This document shows positions 29,086 through 40,330 of a stretch of DNA of 64,000 nucleotides, piece by piece (the first letter of the stretch is position 1; each line of letters starts with the position of its first letter). The translations under genes were made by a program, and so were the position numbers. This DNA is from Pseudomonas sp. PH1b (lineage in GTDB: Bacteria; Pseudomonadota; Gammaproteobacteria; Pseudomonadales; Pseudomonadaceae), in the NCBI RefSeq assembly GCF_000633395.1, contig NZ_AYMU01000008.1:186001-250000 (forward strand), given 5' to 3'. Below the pieces are notes generated by a model, which was not told the origin of the DNA, searched no databases, and was given only the letters and a program-made list of their open reading frames with translations.

Positions 29086-31596
29086 TCATTGGCGCAGGTC
29101 CTGGAAGTAAGGTTTGTCACGAGGGACTCGCGCCGAGGCCCTGGGCGCATTCCCGGAACCCGGCTCCTGGCGATCGACGTACCAGTAGCAATGCTTGACC
29201 GCTCGCGTGATACCCACATAGGCCAGGCGCAGGATCTCGTCCTTCTGTGCGCTGTCATAGGGCTCGGCGTCGCCGTCCTTGCCCAGCCCGGCCATGCGAT
29301 ACACCTGGTTCTTGTAGGGCGAACCGCTCAAATGCTGGCAATCACCCAACAGGAACACCGCGTCTGCCTGCAAGCCCTTTGCGCTGTGATAGGTCAGCTG
29401 TTTCAGCCGGCGAGCGGCAGGCGGCAAGCTAGAATCAACATTAACTATTTGTGAAATATGCTGCTCTATCAATAGCTTATCGCTAGTTTTTCGAAACAGC
29501 ATCAAGATCGAATCACCTTGCCGATAGTGCTCTTCCAGACGCTGGGCCAGGGCCTGATCGTCGCGATCCAGCACCTGCACCGGCCACAGCTCCCTCGGCT
29601 CGCCACTGGCCTTGGCCTTTTTTCCGGCGATGGCCGGGGCCGCCCGGACGATATGCTCCGCGGCATCGATCACATGCTGATGGCTGCGATAGTTGTCGCT
29701 GAGCATCACCCGGGTGGTGCTCGGAGACGGGAACTCCTTGTTGAATTCGATGAAGTACTTGGGCGAACTGCCGCGCCAGCCGTAGATCGATTGCCAGTCG
29801 TCACCGACGCAGAGCAAGGAGGAATGCTGCGCCCCGCGCCCTACATGCAAGGCCGCGCCGCGGCTGCGGATCTCCTTGAGGCAGGCCTTGATCCAGGAGA
29901 CGATCTGCGGCGATACGTCCTGGAATTCGTCGATCATCAGGTGCGACATCGGCCTCAGGCAGGCGTCGCTCAGCAGCTTGAAGTTCTCCGGCGAACGTTC
30001 GCTGAACAGGGCGAACATCCGGTTGTAGCTCATGATGGGCGGCGACTGATCCAGCAGATGATCCTCCAGGGCCCGCCAGAACAGGCTCAAGGCCTCGAAG
30101 AAATAACGATCGGGGTCGTTCTGGGCAAAGCTCATGTTGCCTACGGCTTCGCCGACATCCAGCCCCAGGTTCTCGATAAAACCGGCGGCGGCGACAAAAC
30201 AATCCAGCAACGGCGCCGAGGCCAACTCACCCTTGACCTTGTAGTCGAAGCCTGGCCCGGCACTGACCTGCGCACTGAAAGCGCCCATCGAGCGTTTTGA
30301 CGCCTCGTAACTATCAATCCAAATCAATGGCTTACGACAGAAAGCTTGAAACAGGGTGCGCTTTACCGCCCACTCGGCCCGCATCGTCAGCTTGGCCCCG
30401 GGCCGAGTGATCTGCGGGCTTTCCCGCGGGTCGAACCCGAGCACCACCCAGGCATCCAGCTCGGCGGCATAGCCGTGGCAATGAAAGGTCGAGCCGTTGA
30501 TTTCAAAGCGCTGGCGTTGTGGCTCGATTCCTTTGATCGGCCAGGCACCGGCGCGGATCCACAGGTCCTCGACGGTGTCGCAGAGCTCCTCATCACGCTT
30601 GGCGGCCAGCTCGGTGACCGCCACGCGCTTTTGCACATCCGGGTGGTCGCGCTCCAGTTCCTTGAGCTGCAGGGCATGGCGCAACAAGGGTTTGAGCGCC
30701 AGGCGAAAACGCTCATCACTGCTATAAAGCCCCTGATAGCAGGCATTCAGCTGCTGGCGCTGGGCAGCATTGATCCGCAGATCGAAGGGATTGCTGTCCA
30801 CCTCATCCTCGGCGCCCTGCAGGCGCTCGCTGAGGTTCTCGAAGGCCTGCAGGCGCTCGAACCCCGGCAAGCTGCGAACCATGGGCAGGATTCGCGAATG
30901 GAAGGTACGCACCAGGTCCCGGGCCTCCCGAGGGTTGAGCACCCGGCCCCACAAGGCAAAGACCTCCAGCAGCTTGCCGATGAAGTCCTTGCGCGACTCG
31001 CGGGTGAAGGTCACCACGGTCAGGGCATCCAGCTCGAACCCCAGGTAGTGCACCAGCAGCAACAGGCGCAATACCAGCGAGGTGGATTTGCCAGCCCCGG
31101 CCCCGGCAATCACCGCGGTGGCCGGGGTGTCACTGAAGATCATCTTCCACTGCGCAGCACTGGGCTGCGCCTGGGGCGGCAGCAAGCGGGCGACATCGGC
31201 CTTGAAGCGCTTCTTCACCTCGGCGCCCAGCGGCAGGCGCCAATCATCGAACAACCGGTCATCCACCCCCGGCGGCCGGTGCTCGGTGTCGCGACTGTCC
31301 CGAATCAGCAGCACCTGGCGGCCTTCCTCGAGCCCTTCAAGTCGCCCCTCCTGATAACCGTATTCCACCCCTGCCGTATGCCCGCTGCGAAAGCCGTCGG
31401 CCTGGCCGTGCAGCCAGGACGCCCGATGCTGGGCCCGCAGGCGATTCAGGCCATGCCCGAAAAAACGCGCCGCCAGGCGCTTGAGCCACGGCATCTGGGC
31501 CAGGGGCAGCAGTTCGGGGGGCAGATCGGGATTGTGTTGCGACACGCGGACTCCAGGGTGTGAGGCTGAGCGGTAATGGTCGCCGGATTCTTTCAT
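29086..31596 (-). CDS. UvrD/HelD-type superfamily I DNA helicase
   Basis: 836-aa ATP-dependent DNA helicase resembling helicase IV. Helicase motif I is AGAGAGKSTSLVLRLLLL (near residue 165), Ia is VVTFTRES, motif II is LMIDEFQDVSP, motif III is CVGDDWQSIYGWRGS, motif IV is SDNYRSHQHV, and motifs V/VI are YHSAKGLQADAVFL and YVGITRAVKH. The long N-terminal and internal insertions, including a segment at about residues 330-490 with no Cys4 cluster, separate it from UvrD/Rep. DNA repair or recombination role. No operon partner. Confidence 0.88.
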   Translation of the reverse strand: MKESGDHYRSASHPGVRVSQHNPDLPPELLPLAQMPWLKRLAARFFGHGLNRLRAQHRASWLHGQADGFRSGHTAGVEYGYQEGRLEGLEEGRQVLLIRDSRDTEHRPPGVDDRLFDDWRLPLGAEVKKRFKADVARLLPPQAQPSAAQWKMIFSDTPATAVIAGAGAGKSTSLVLRLLLLVHYLGFELDALTVVTFTRESRKDFIGKLLEVFALWGRVLNPREARDLVRTFHSRILPMVRSLPGFERLQAFENLSERLQGAEDEVDSNPFDLRINAAQRQQLNACYQGLYSSDERFRLALKPLLRHALQLKELERDHPDVQKRVAVTELAAKRDEELCDTVEDLWIRAGAWPIKGIEPQRQRFEINGSTFHCHGYAAELDAWVVLGFDPRESPQITRPGAKLTMRAEWAVKRTLFQAFCRKPLIWIDSYEASKRSMGAFSAQVSAGPGFDYKVKGELASAPLLDCFVAAAGFIENLGLDVGEAVGNMSFAQNDPDRYFFEALSLFWRALEDHLLDQSPPIMSYNRMFALFSERSPENFKLLSDACLRPMSHLMIDEFQDVSPQIVSWIKACLKEIRSRGAALHVGRGAQHSSLLCVGDDWQSIYGWRGSSPKYFIEFNKEFPSPSTTRVMLSDNYRSHQHVIDAAEHIVRAAPAIAGKKAKASGEPRELWPVQVLDRDDQALAQRLEEHYRQGDSILMLFRKTSDKLLIEQHISQIVNVDSSLPPAARRLKQLTYHSAKGLQADAVFLLGDCQHLSGSPYKNQVYRMAGLGKDGDAEPYDSAQKDEILRLAYVGITRAVKHCYWYVDRQEPGSGNAPRASARVPRDKPYFQDLRQ

Positions 31597-31819
31597 GGCA
31601 TCCAGCGAATTGCTTGCAAGTCATTAACTTAAGCGATGAACCGAAGGTTTGACAGCAGCTTGCGGGCAAAATAATCATCGAATTATACGATTGAATTCCA
31701 GCATTTTTTGCGCTTTTTATCGATCAATGACTGATAGATGATGCACGCCATCAACCCACGGTTATCGTTCTCTGGCCCGCAATCCCGGCGCCATGACGAG
31801 CCCTTTTGAGGAGACGATC

Positions 31820-32515
31820 ATGCTTGAACTCAGACCCTTCAGCTCCCTGGGCGGCGCTCACCACGGCTGGCTGGATGCTCACCACCACTTTTCCTTTGCC
31901 GAGTACCACGACCCCAAGCGCATGCACTGGGGCAACCTGCGGGTCTGGAACGACGACGTGATCGCCCCCGGCACCGGCTTCCCGCAGCACCCGCACCGGG
32001 ACATGGAAATCATCACCTACGTCCGCGAAGGCGCGATCAGCCACCAGGACAACCTGGGCAACAAGGGCCGCACCGAAGCCGGTGACGTACAGGTGATGAG
32101 CGCCGGCACCGGCATCGCCCACAGCGAGTACAACCTGGAAGCCACGCCGACCAAGATCTTCCAGATCTGGATCATTCCCAACCAGGCGGGTTCTGCGCCG
32201 TCCTGGGGTGCCAAGCCTTTTCCCAAGGGCCAGCGCGAGGGCTTCGTGACCTTGGCCAGCGGCAGGGACGGCGACGGGGAAAGCCTGCGGATTCGCGCCG
32301 ATGCACGGCTGGTGGCGGCCAACCTGAAAGCCGGCGAAACCGCCGAGTACCACCTGGACAGCGGACGCAGGGCCTATCTGGTGCCGGCCACCGGGGCGAT
32401 CGAGATCAATGGCTTGCGCGCCGAAGCTCGAGACGGTGTGGCGGTACAGGATGAGCAGGTGCTGCGGGTAACCGCCCTGCAGGACAGCGAAATCGTCCTG
32501 GTGGACCTGGCCTGA
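31820..32515 (+). CDS. Pirin family protein (quercetinase-like)
   Basis: 231-aa bicupin of the pirin/YhhW group. The metal-binding cluster HPHRDMEIITYV and the later TGIAHSEYN motif are present, with GALGGAHHGWLDAHHHFSF-type N-terminus (here SSLGGAHHGWLDAHHHFSF). YhhW-type pirins act as quercetin dioxygenases in vitro; some pirins act as redox regulators. GAGGAG lies 6 nt before the ATG at 31820. Monocistronic, with a strong terminator. Confidence 0.9.
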   Translation: MLELRPFSSLGGAHHGWLDAHHHFSFAEYHDPKRMHWGNLRVWNDDVIAPGTGFPQHPHRDMEIITYVREGAISHQDNLGNKGRTEAGDVQVMSAGTGIAHSEYNLEATPTKIFQIWIIPNQAGSAPSWGAKPFPKGQREGFVTLASGRDGDGESLRIRADARLVAANLKAGETAEYHLDSGRRAYLVPATGAIEINGLRAEARDGVAVQDEQVLRVTALQDSEIVLVDLA

Positions 32516-32535
32516 ATCGCCGCGTGAAATGAAAA

Positions 32536-32567
32536 GGGGCGACCGTGATGGTCGCCCCTTTTTTTTT
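32536..32567 (+). terminator. Intrinsic terminator of the pirin gene
   Basis: GGGGCGACC, loop GTGAT, GGTCGCCCC, then nine T. The 5' side also has four A before the stem, so it may work in both directions. Confidence 0.92.
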
Positions 32568-32692
32568 CGCCGGCGAGCCGGCTACAAAGACCGCGCAATG
32601 AACAACGACCGTAGGAGCTGGCTTGCCAGCGAAAGCGCCCGCAAGACCTGTATCCGTCTTAAGGGCCTTTTCGCCGGCCAGCCGGCTACGCG
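32568..32692. repeat. Three REP elements between convergent genes
   Basis: CGCCGGCGAGCCGGCTAC (32569), GTAGGAGCTGGCTTGCCAGCG (near 32611) and CGCCGGCCAGCCGGCTACG (near 32671) alternate in orientation. The pirin stop is on the left and the pgm stop on the right. Confidence 0.8.
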
Positions 32693-32694
32693 GA

Positions 32695-34341
<1,647 letters not shown>

Positions 34342-34453
34342 GCAAAACCTCTGAAAAAGGATGGTTCGGGAATGGAGCGCAGTTTACTGGCAGTTTGACC
34401 ACGGCGCGACGAAATCTATCCCGGTACAGCCCCGCCTTTTCGAGCTGACTCAT

Positions 34454-34583
34454 GTAGGCGTTGGCTGGCGTAGGAGCGGGCTGTGTAGGAGCTGGCTTGT
34501 GTAGGAGCTGGCTTGCCAGCGAAGGCGCCTGCATGAGCAACGCATGACCTAACGCACCCTTCGCCGGCAAGCAGCCTCTTCTA
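34454..34583. repeat. REP element with four tandem copies of its left arm
   Basis: Four head-to-tail 15-16 bp units start at 34454 (GTAGGCGTTGGCTGGC), 34470 (GTAGGAGCGGGCTGT), 34485 (GTAGGAGCTGGCTTGT) and 34501 (GTAGGAGCTGGCTTGC). The last continues into a full REP arm (CAGCGAAGGCG), and a degenerate inverted partner lies at about 34562-34583 (CGCCGGCAAGCAGCCTCTTC). Confidence 0.8.
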
Positions 34584-34602
34584 CACAGGAGCCAGATGCA
34601 AA

Positions 34603-34625
34603 AACGCCAGGCTAAGCCTGGCGTT
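34603..34625 (-). terminator. Intrinsic terminator of the oxidoreductase gene
   Basis: On the minus strand AACGCCAGGC, loop TTA, GCCTGGCGTT continues into TTTT. It lies just after the stop at 34632. Confidence 0.85.
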
Positions 34626-34631
34626 GGTCAA

Positions 34632-35654
34632 TCAGGCCGGTTCGACCTGCAGCGCGACCCGCTCACGGCATGGACACTCGTCCATGTAGCGGTGCGCCTC
34701 GACAAACTCGTTGAACGGGAACACCCGGGTCTTCAACGGCAGCAACACCCGGTCTGCGGTCAGCTGGTTGATGTCGCGCAACGCACGCTGCAACGCCACC
34801 TGGTCCTGAAGGATCCCCAGTTCCGGCTTGCCAGTGAAGTTGCCGATGCAGTGGACGAAGAACTGGATGTTCTTCTGGAACGCCGCACAGGCCGGGAACG
34901 GCGTCTGGTTGCCGCCTTGCAGGCCATACAGCACCAGGCTGCCGCGCGGCGCCAGGACATCACCGAGCATCGACATCTGCGGGCCACCGAGACCGTCGAA
35001 CACCACGTCGACCCCACGATTGTCGGTGAGCTTGTTGATCTGCATCAGCAGGTCCTGCTCTTCGGTGACGATCACCTTCTCGGCACCCAGGGACAACAGA
35101 TACTCACGCTCTTGCGCAGTCTTGGTCGCGGCAATCACCCGCACACCCAGGGCCTTGCCCAACTGCACGAAGGACGGACCGGCGCAGTGGCTGGCGTCGG
35201 TCACCAGGGCAAACTGCCCGGGCTTGACCCGCGCCAGGTCGGCGTAGGCGAAATAGGCACACAGCAACGGCGTGTAATGCACTGCGGCCTCGATTGGGCT
35301 CAGGACATCGGGGTAACGGGTCAGGGCCGAGCGTGGCAGGACGATCTGCTCGCCATACACCGGGTAGTCACTGGGGCTTTGCGCGGGAAAGCTGGCGACC
35401 TTGTCACCAACGGCAAGGTCATCGACGCCCTCGCCCACGGCGGTGACCACACCGGCCATTTCATGTCCGAGACCGGACGGCAGCCGGGCATGGGACGACG
35501 CCAGGTTCTGCCGCCAGAGCACGTCATACCAGCTGATACCGATGGCTTCGACTCGTACCTGCACTTCGCCTGGGGCAGGCAACGAGGCCGCATGCTCTTC
35601 GCATTTGAGCACCTCGGCCGGGCCAAACTTGTGAAAACGAATCGTGCGGGACAT
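34632..35654 (-). CDS. Zinc-type medium-chain alcohol dehydrogenase/quinone oxidoreductase
   Basis: 340-aa NAD(P)H-dependent oxidoreductase of the MDR superfamily. GroES-like N-terminal part with GLGHEMAGVVTAVGEGVDDLAVGDKV; Rossmann part with FALVTDASHCAGPSFVQLGKALGVRVIAATKT. The catalytic zinc-site Cys typical of alcohol dehydrogenases is replaced (SWYDVLWRQN), so the quinone-oxidoreductase-like branch is more likely. The ATG at 35654 has GAGG 6 nt upstream. It is divergent from a LysR gene, which may control it. Confidence 0.84.
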   Translation of the reverse strand: MSRTIRFHKFGPAEVLKCEEHAASLPAPGEVQVRVEAIGISWYDVLWRQNLASSHARLPSGLGHEMAGVVTAVGEGVDDLAVGDKVASFPAQSPSDYPVYGEQIVLPRSALTRYPDVLSPIEAAVHYTPLLCAYFAYADLARVKPGQFALVTDASHCAGPSFVQLGKALGVRVIAATKTAQEREYLLSLGAEKVIVTEEQDLLMQINKLTDNRGVDVVFDGLGGPQMSMLGDVLAPRGSLVLYGLQGGNQTPFPACAAFQKNIQFFVHCIGNFTGKPELGILQDQVALQRALRDINQLTADRVLLPLKTRVFPFNEFVEAHRYMDECPCRERVALQVEPA

Positions 35655-35923
35655 CGCAAACCTCGTCAAATTAACCTCTAATGCCGCGAACTTTATCCGG
35701 GCTTTGAAAGCAAGACTATCAGTGCCTATTAATAGTCGACATGTCTGTCATTGATTTCGTGCCCTTGGAAATCAGGGCGTACAGCCTGCCGGAGCACTGC
35801 CCGACTACAAACAAACAACATTTAGCCGGTGCAGAGTACCAGCCTTTACCCGTAAGATTCACGCCGACCTTTGTACTGATAGGGTCGCTACCGTCAAGTT
35901 CGCTGACTCTGCCAGGACTCCAG

Positions 35924-36838
35924 ATGAATCGTAATGACCTGCGTCGTGTCGACCTGAATCTGTTGATCGTGTTCGAAACACTGATGCACGAACGCAGCGT
36001 GACCCGCGCCGCCGAGAAACTCTTCCTTGGCCAGCCGGCGATCAGCGCCGCCCTCTCGCGCTTGCGCAACCTGTTCGATGACCCACTGTTCGTGCGCACT
36101 GGCCGCAGCATGGAACCTTCGGCCCGGGCAGTGGAAATCTTCGCCCTGCTGTCGCCGGCCCTGGACTCGATCTCCACCGCAGTCAGCCGCGCTGCCGAAT
36201 TCGACCCGGCCACCAGCACCGCGGTGTTTCGCATCGGCCTCTCCGACGACGTCGAGTTCGCCCTGCTGCCGATGCTGCTCAAGCGCCTGCGGGCCGAGGC
36301 CCCGGGCATCGTGCTGGTGGTACGCCGGGCCAACTACCTGTTGATGCCATCGCTGCTGGCCTCTGGCGAGATCTCCATCGGCGTCAGCTACACCGCCGAC
36401 CTGCCGGCCAACGCCAAGCGCAAGGTGCTGCGGCGCAGCCTGCCGAAACTGCTGCGCGCCGACACCGTGCCCGGACCTTTGACCCTCGACGACTTCTGCG
36501 CCCGCCCCCACGCCCTGGTGTCCTTTGCCGGAGACCTCAGTGGTTTTATCGATGAAGAGCTGGAAAAACTCGGGCGCAAACGTCATGTGGTACTGGCCGT
36601 ACCGCAGTTCAACGGCTTGAGCACCCTGCTGGCCGGCACCGACATTCTCGCCACCGTGCCCGACTACACCGCCGAAGCGCTGACTGCTGCCGGCGGTGTG
36701 CGCGCCGAAGACCCGCCGCTGCCGGTGCGCAGCTTCGAACTGCACATGGCCTGGCGCGGCTCCCAGGACAATGATCCGGGGGAGCGCTGGTTGCGTTCGC
36801 GGATTCAGATGTTTTTTGGCGACCCTGAGAGTCTTTGA
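35924..36838 (+). CDS. LysR-family transcriptional regulator
   Basis: 304-aa regulator. The N-terminal winged HTH is clear: DLNLLIVFETLMHERSVTRAAEKLFLGQPAISAALSRL, then DDPLFVRTGRSMEPS. The C-terminal part is the LysR substrate-binding fold (FRIGLSDDVEFALLPMLLKRLRAEAPGI). An upstream frame to 35741 is open, but AGGA sits 6 nt before the ATG at 35924. It faces away from the oxidoreductase gene; the 270-nt gap probably holds both promoters. It is the last core gene before the island. Confidence 0.9.
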   Translation: MNRNDLRRVDLNLLIVFETLMHERSVTRAAEKLFLGQPAISAALSRLRNLFDDPLFVRTGRSMEPSARAVEIFALLSPALDSISTAVSRAAEFDPATSTAVFRIGLSDDVEFALLPMLLKRLRAEAPGIVLVVRRANYLLMPSLLASGEISIGVSYTADLPANAKRKVLRRSLPKLLRADTVPGPLTLDDFCARPHALVSFAGDLSGFIDEELEKLGRKRHVVLAVPQFNGLSTLLAGTDILATVPDYTAEALTAAGGVRAEDPPLPVRSFELHMAWRGSQDNDPGERWLRSRIQMFFGDPESL

Positions 36839-37292
36839 GGGCTTCACGCATGCTTGTTAGCTGATCATTTCTGCCTTTTCCTAGCCTCGAAGAGCCATTT
36901 ACTTCCAGCTAATTGCTACATTTGGGGCATATTTGAGGGCATGCTTTGGATGGTTTGAAAAAGGATGCCCCCAACCGAAAATGCTCAGCGCTTTCGGTAA
37001 TCTGCCTACCACGCTGTTCCTCATCGGTGGCAAAGACTGTCTTCGCAGTGATTTTTCGCTTTCCAGAGTACTCCCGAAAGTAAGATTTATCTCAAGTGCC
37101 AAATACAGCGCAGGTGCCAAATCCGGCATCGACTCACAGACACCTTCTGGGGTTTCTGCGCGGCTCCTGCGTCTCTCATCAGCTCGTGAAGCATAAGCGA
37201 CAAGTGCTGGATGAACGGCATGAGTACATTTGCACCCTCAATGATTCACGCATCACTATTCACGCCACGAGCTTCAACCAATAGCGGAAAAC
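36839..37292. other. Left edge of the accessory island, no gene seen
   Basis: About 450 nt with no convincing gene; the short frames present have poor codon use and no ribosome sites. It contains the paired unit at 36917-36943 described separately. I see no tRNA 3' end here. Confidence 0.5.
36917..36943. repeat. Candidate integrase-type repeats, left
   Basis: TACATTTGGGGCAT followed directly by ATTTGAGGGCATG gives two imperfect copies of TTTGRGGGCAT about 12 bp apart. The layout resembles the GGGGTACAT-type repeats seen next to P4-like integrases, and a similar pair occurs at 47207-47225. Confidence 0.3.
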
Positions 37293-37827
37293 TCAGAGCG
37301 CGATCAGCCGCTGCTCGCCCGCCTCGATCATCTTGGGAATGAAGTCCGGATCGTCGGATGTCTTGGGAACATGCGAGGAGCTGTTGATGCGATCCAAATG
37401 GGCCTTGATCTCGTGAACAATGCGCATCGCGTCCTTCTCCGACCACCACTGCGTGAGCTGCCCTGCAATCTGGTCGACCCCGTAACCAAGCTTGGAGATC
37501 TCAAGCAGCAGCCTGGTCGTCAGCCTGAGGTGGGTGTCGAAGCTCGCGAACAGATACTGTGCTTCTGTGCGGTGCGGGTCTTTATTGTCTAGGCGAATGA
37601 AGTCACTCAGGTGGGTGATGTCCCAAGCCGCGTTCTTCACCCCCCGCTATCGCAGCAGCACGGTCTTTTGCGCTCTTGTCCTTGAACACGTTCTTACGCG
37701 ACGGCGAGTGTGTTCCGAGGTAGACACAAGCGAGCATGACTGCAGGCCCGGCAAAGATATGGCTGCTGCCCATCCAAATGGCCTGAAAAATGGCTGACCA
37801 GCACCGGGTGCCTTTCGAATCACGCAT
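37293..37827 (-). pseudogene. Frameshifted hypothetical gene
   Basis: Two minus-strand frames join into one natural-looking protein if one base is removed from the run of six C at 37640-37645. The first part ends KDKSAKDRAAAIAG and the second continues VKNAAWDITHLSDFIRLDNK, with LRLTTRLLLEISKLGYGV further on. I do not recognise the family; it may be a small metabolic or toxin-type protein. The second part (115 aa) could only start at a GTG directly after a stop, without a real ribosome site, which supports decay. A sequencing error in the homopolymer is the alternative. Confidence 0.5.
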
Positions 37828-37969
37828 CGACCTGTTGTGCCTGCTAGATCACCTGATGCGCAAGCGTGTACCTTTTGGGGTGGATGGCATAAGCCCCGCC
37901 CCGTCCGATGACGTTGCCCTGCTGACCGCAAGCGACGAACTCTCAGGGCCGTTCATCGAGCTGTCGTAG
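37790..37969 (+). CDS. Small hypothetical ORF, 59 aa
   Basis: The frame MADQHRVPFESRIDLLC...LSGPFIELS has Pseudomonas-like codon use (GAC, CTG, GCC dominate) and ends in TAG. There is no clear ribosome site and an in-frame stop lies 6 nt before the ATG, so it may be the surviving end of a longer gene. It overlaps the start of the pseudogene on the other strand by 38 nt; only one of the two may be real. Confidence 0.3.
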   Translation: MADQHRVPFESRIDLLCLLDHLMRKRVPFGVDGISPAPSDDVALLTASDELSGPFIELS

Positions 37970-38134
37970 TAGGCCCCCCAGCCTTGGATTGTGCGTGAGT
38001 GTAGTAGGCCGTACGCAGGAATAGGCAGCAGAATTTGACACAGGAAAGATTGCCAGTAGCGCATTCAATCTGTGATTGCATGATGCCATGCGGGGCAACG
38101 GGGCAGCCAAGATTGACGGCCCCTGGATACGGCC

Positions 38135-40315
38135 TCAGGCCTTTCTCTTGGCCAAATGGATATGATTCTCCGATACCAAAATGATCGATTCCGGGTTGCC
38201 AATTTGGATATATTTCAAACACTCGGGCAAAGCAAATTCTTCTCGCATGATTTGTTTTATCCTGGCCGGCGTCTGTCCAGTGACAGTACTGGTATTATGA
38301 ATAATTTCTTCATGCCAGTTTTCACTTAGGGGGTCCAGTCGACTACCTGAGTAAAAATTCAGTCGAGATTTGACCTTGGCGCCAAGGTTAAATTTATTCT
38401 TGAGCAGGTCAAAAAATTCGCTATAAAAAGTCCTTTTTATCATTCCAGATACAAAACTCGACCAGCGCACACTTGTTCCGTTATTTTTGTCTAGGCGCTC
38501 TGGTAGGTATAGTTTTATTCTAAGCAAAAGACGCGCTATAAATGTAGATGCTTCATCGCTAAATATTGGTAGCGCACTCGCCAAAACTGTTTTTGCACCA
38601 CAAAGGAGAAAAGCGGCGGCGGTGGAGTTATGATTCCTGTCTATGGGGCTAGTATCACAAGAACTAAGAATAACGATAGGAGAAGCGTTAAACTTTCCAA
38701 CCAGATCATATATGGATACTAGTTCATCTCTCAGTTGTAATACACCGGATCCATTTTCACTGTGACCTCCATGCAAATCAAAAATCGTGATTGCACAATC
38801 ATTACTTCTCAATTGCTCCAGCAGATCTTCGGTATTCGCCACGTTGCACCACTCTATTTTCATGTCCAGAGGATCATGAGAGGGCACATCTCGCGAAAGA
38901 TTATTAAGCTTCAGGTGCTCATCCAGCTTTCCATTACCAGCTATTGAATCCAAAAACAATGCAACTTTGTTCTTTAGATGATCTTTGATTTCATCATCAT
39001 CCTTGAAGGAGCTGATAATCTTTATTTTTGTAACAGAATCGATGGTCAGACAGATTTGCTCGTTATCAAGAAGTGCATGCGTTGCTGCCACACCTGGAGA
39101 AACCGGAATTCTACTTACTTCATGCCGAACCATCAGCGGCAGGCCATTCTGGCTTGCCCATTCGATGGGCAGATTTGAAATGATTTTAACACTGGATGTG
39201 TAGGCATCCTGTATCGTTTTCAGCAAGGGTAGCGTATTTCTCGAAAGCTCATCAGTGAGCGAAAGCACAACTTTGTTAACATCTTGCCAGTTGTTTTTTC
39301 TATCTAACACCCCAACATTTTTTAATGCATCATAAATGGAACCATTTACCAAGCGCAACTTAATGCACGGTATCGCATAGCTAGAGGCGTACACTGAAGT
39401 CAATACTTCAATAAGATTTCTTTCCTGGCGATAGTGCTCTAAATAAAAATTTTTGCTTACATCGAAATTTGTTTGGCTGCGATTGATTAAATTAATTGCT
39501 TCGCAAAACGCATCGGCGTCGTCGCACCCCTCTTTCCTTAAATTATTCTCGGTATACAGCTCTGGCCGAATCAAAGTATTGAGGTCGCTGGACAGATCAC
39601 TGATCACAATATCATTGTGAGGTAGCCATACTATGGGCGTCAATTTTTCTAGAATGTGAGCACGGATCAAACTGACGAACTGCATAGGTTCAAACACGCG
39701 CCCTTGATCATAATCACCACTTGCCTCTTTAACATCGTAATCTACTCTCAACGAGCTCAGCACGCTCATACTCGCGGTATTAAATATGCTTTTTTCAAAA
39801 ATATGATCCAGCGCCAACCTCTCGTCAGTGGTATTTAAGTCGCAAGCATCTTTTATACCAAGAAATATTTTCTTATCATCGGAATTCAGTCGATCCGCAC
39901 AAGCATTGACTTTCTGTAGCAGGCTCGAAGTATTTAACTCGTTAAATTCTATTAAGTTATCATCAGCAAGCCCTTTGCGACCATTTAAAACCCCTATCGC
40001 ATCTGATGGGAGTTCGGCAATTTGATCCTGGTGCTGCATAAATACAACGTTAAATTTGTACGGAGAGAGCCACACATCTTTACAGGAAGACAGGAACTGT
40101 ATTTTGTATCCATTTAAAATACCACTCAAGCGATTGCTGATCAGGTGTTCTTTGTCGTAGAAGAACTCAGACAAATCCTTGGGGAGCGTACAGATCTTCT
40201 CTAAGATATTGACATTATCAACAAGGAACTGATCATATTGATTGAATAACGACTGCGCTCCATCTTTATTCGTGATGATAATATAGCAAAGGGTGTTAAC
40301 AGTAAGTACATTCAA
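38135..40315 (-). CDS. CHAT-domain (caspase-clan) cysteine peptidase with large unknown N-terminus
   Basis: 726-aa protein, predicted cytoplasmic. The C-terminal region (about 395-600) is a CHAT domain: VRHEVSRIPVSPGVAATHALL, the catalytic His in FDLHGGHSENG (His515) and the catalytic Cys in ILSSCDTSPIDR (Cys553), then AFLLCGAKTVLAS. CHAT peptidases are caspase relatives; in bacteria some cut a partner to trigger death (for example the gRAMP/Craspase partner). The first 390 residues match nothing I know. The start is TTG with AAAAGGA upstream; no ATG is near. It is the last gene of a minus-strand operon with caspase-like and MBL proteins, 16 nt after the MBL stop. AT-rich compared with the core. 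Confidence 0.82.
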   Translation of the reverse strand: MNVLTVNTLCYIIITNKDGAQSLFNQYDQFLVDNVNILEKICTLPKDLSEFFYDKEHLISNRLSGILNGYKIQFLSSCKDVWLSPYKFNVVFMQHQDQIAELPSDAIGVLNGRKGLADDNLIEFNELNTSSLLQKVNACADRLNSDDKKIFLGIKDACDLNTTDERLALDHIFEKSIFNTASMSVLSSLRVDYDVKEASGDYDQGRVFEPMQFVSLIRAHILEKLTPIVWLPHNDIVISDLSSDLNTLIRPELYTENNLRKEGCDDADAFCEAINLINRSQTNFDVSKNFYLEHYRQERNLIEVLTSVYASSYAIPCIKLRLVNGSIYDALKNVGVLDRKNNWQDVNKVVLSLTDELSRNTLPLLKTIQDAYTSSVKIISNLPIEWASQNGLPLMVRHEVSRIPVSPGVAATHALLDNEQICLTIDSVTKIKIISSFKDDDEIKDHLKNKVALFLDSIAGNGKLDEHLKLNNLSRDVPSHDPLDMKIEWCNVANTEDLLEQLRSNDCAITIFDLHGGHSENGSGVLQLRDELVSIYDLVGKFNASPIVILSSCDTSPIDRNHNSTAAAFLLCGAKTVLASALPIFSDEASTFIARLLLRIKLYLPERLDKNNGTSVRWSSFVSGMIKRTFYSEFFDLLKNKFNLGAKVKSRLNFYSGSRLDPLSENWHEEIIHNTSTVTGQTPARIKQIMREEFALPECLKYIQIGNPESIILVSENHIHLAKRKA

Positions 40316-40330
40316 TGCGCATCCATCCTT

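Noticed and set aside
36839..38134. tRNA gene or its 3' end as an attachment site for the island
   Set aside because: I looked for a T-loop and acceptor sequence near both island edges and found none that I can support.
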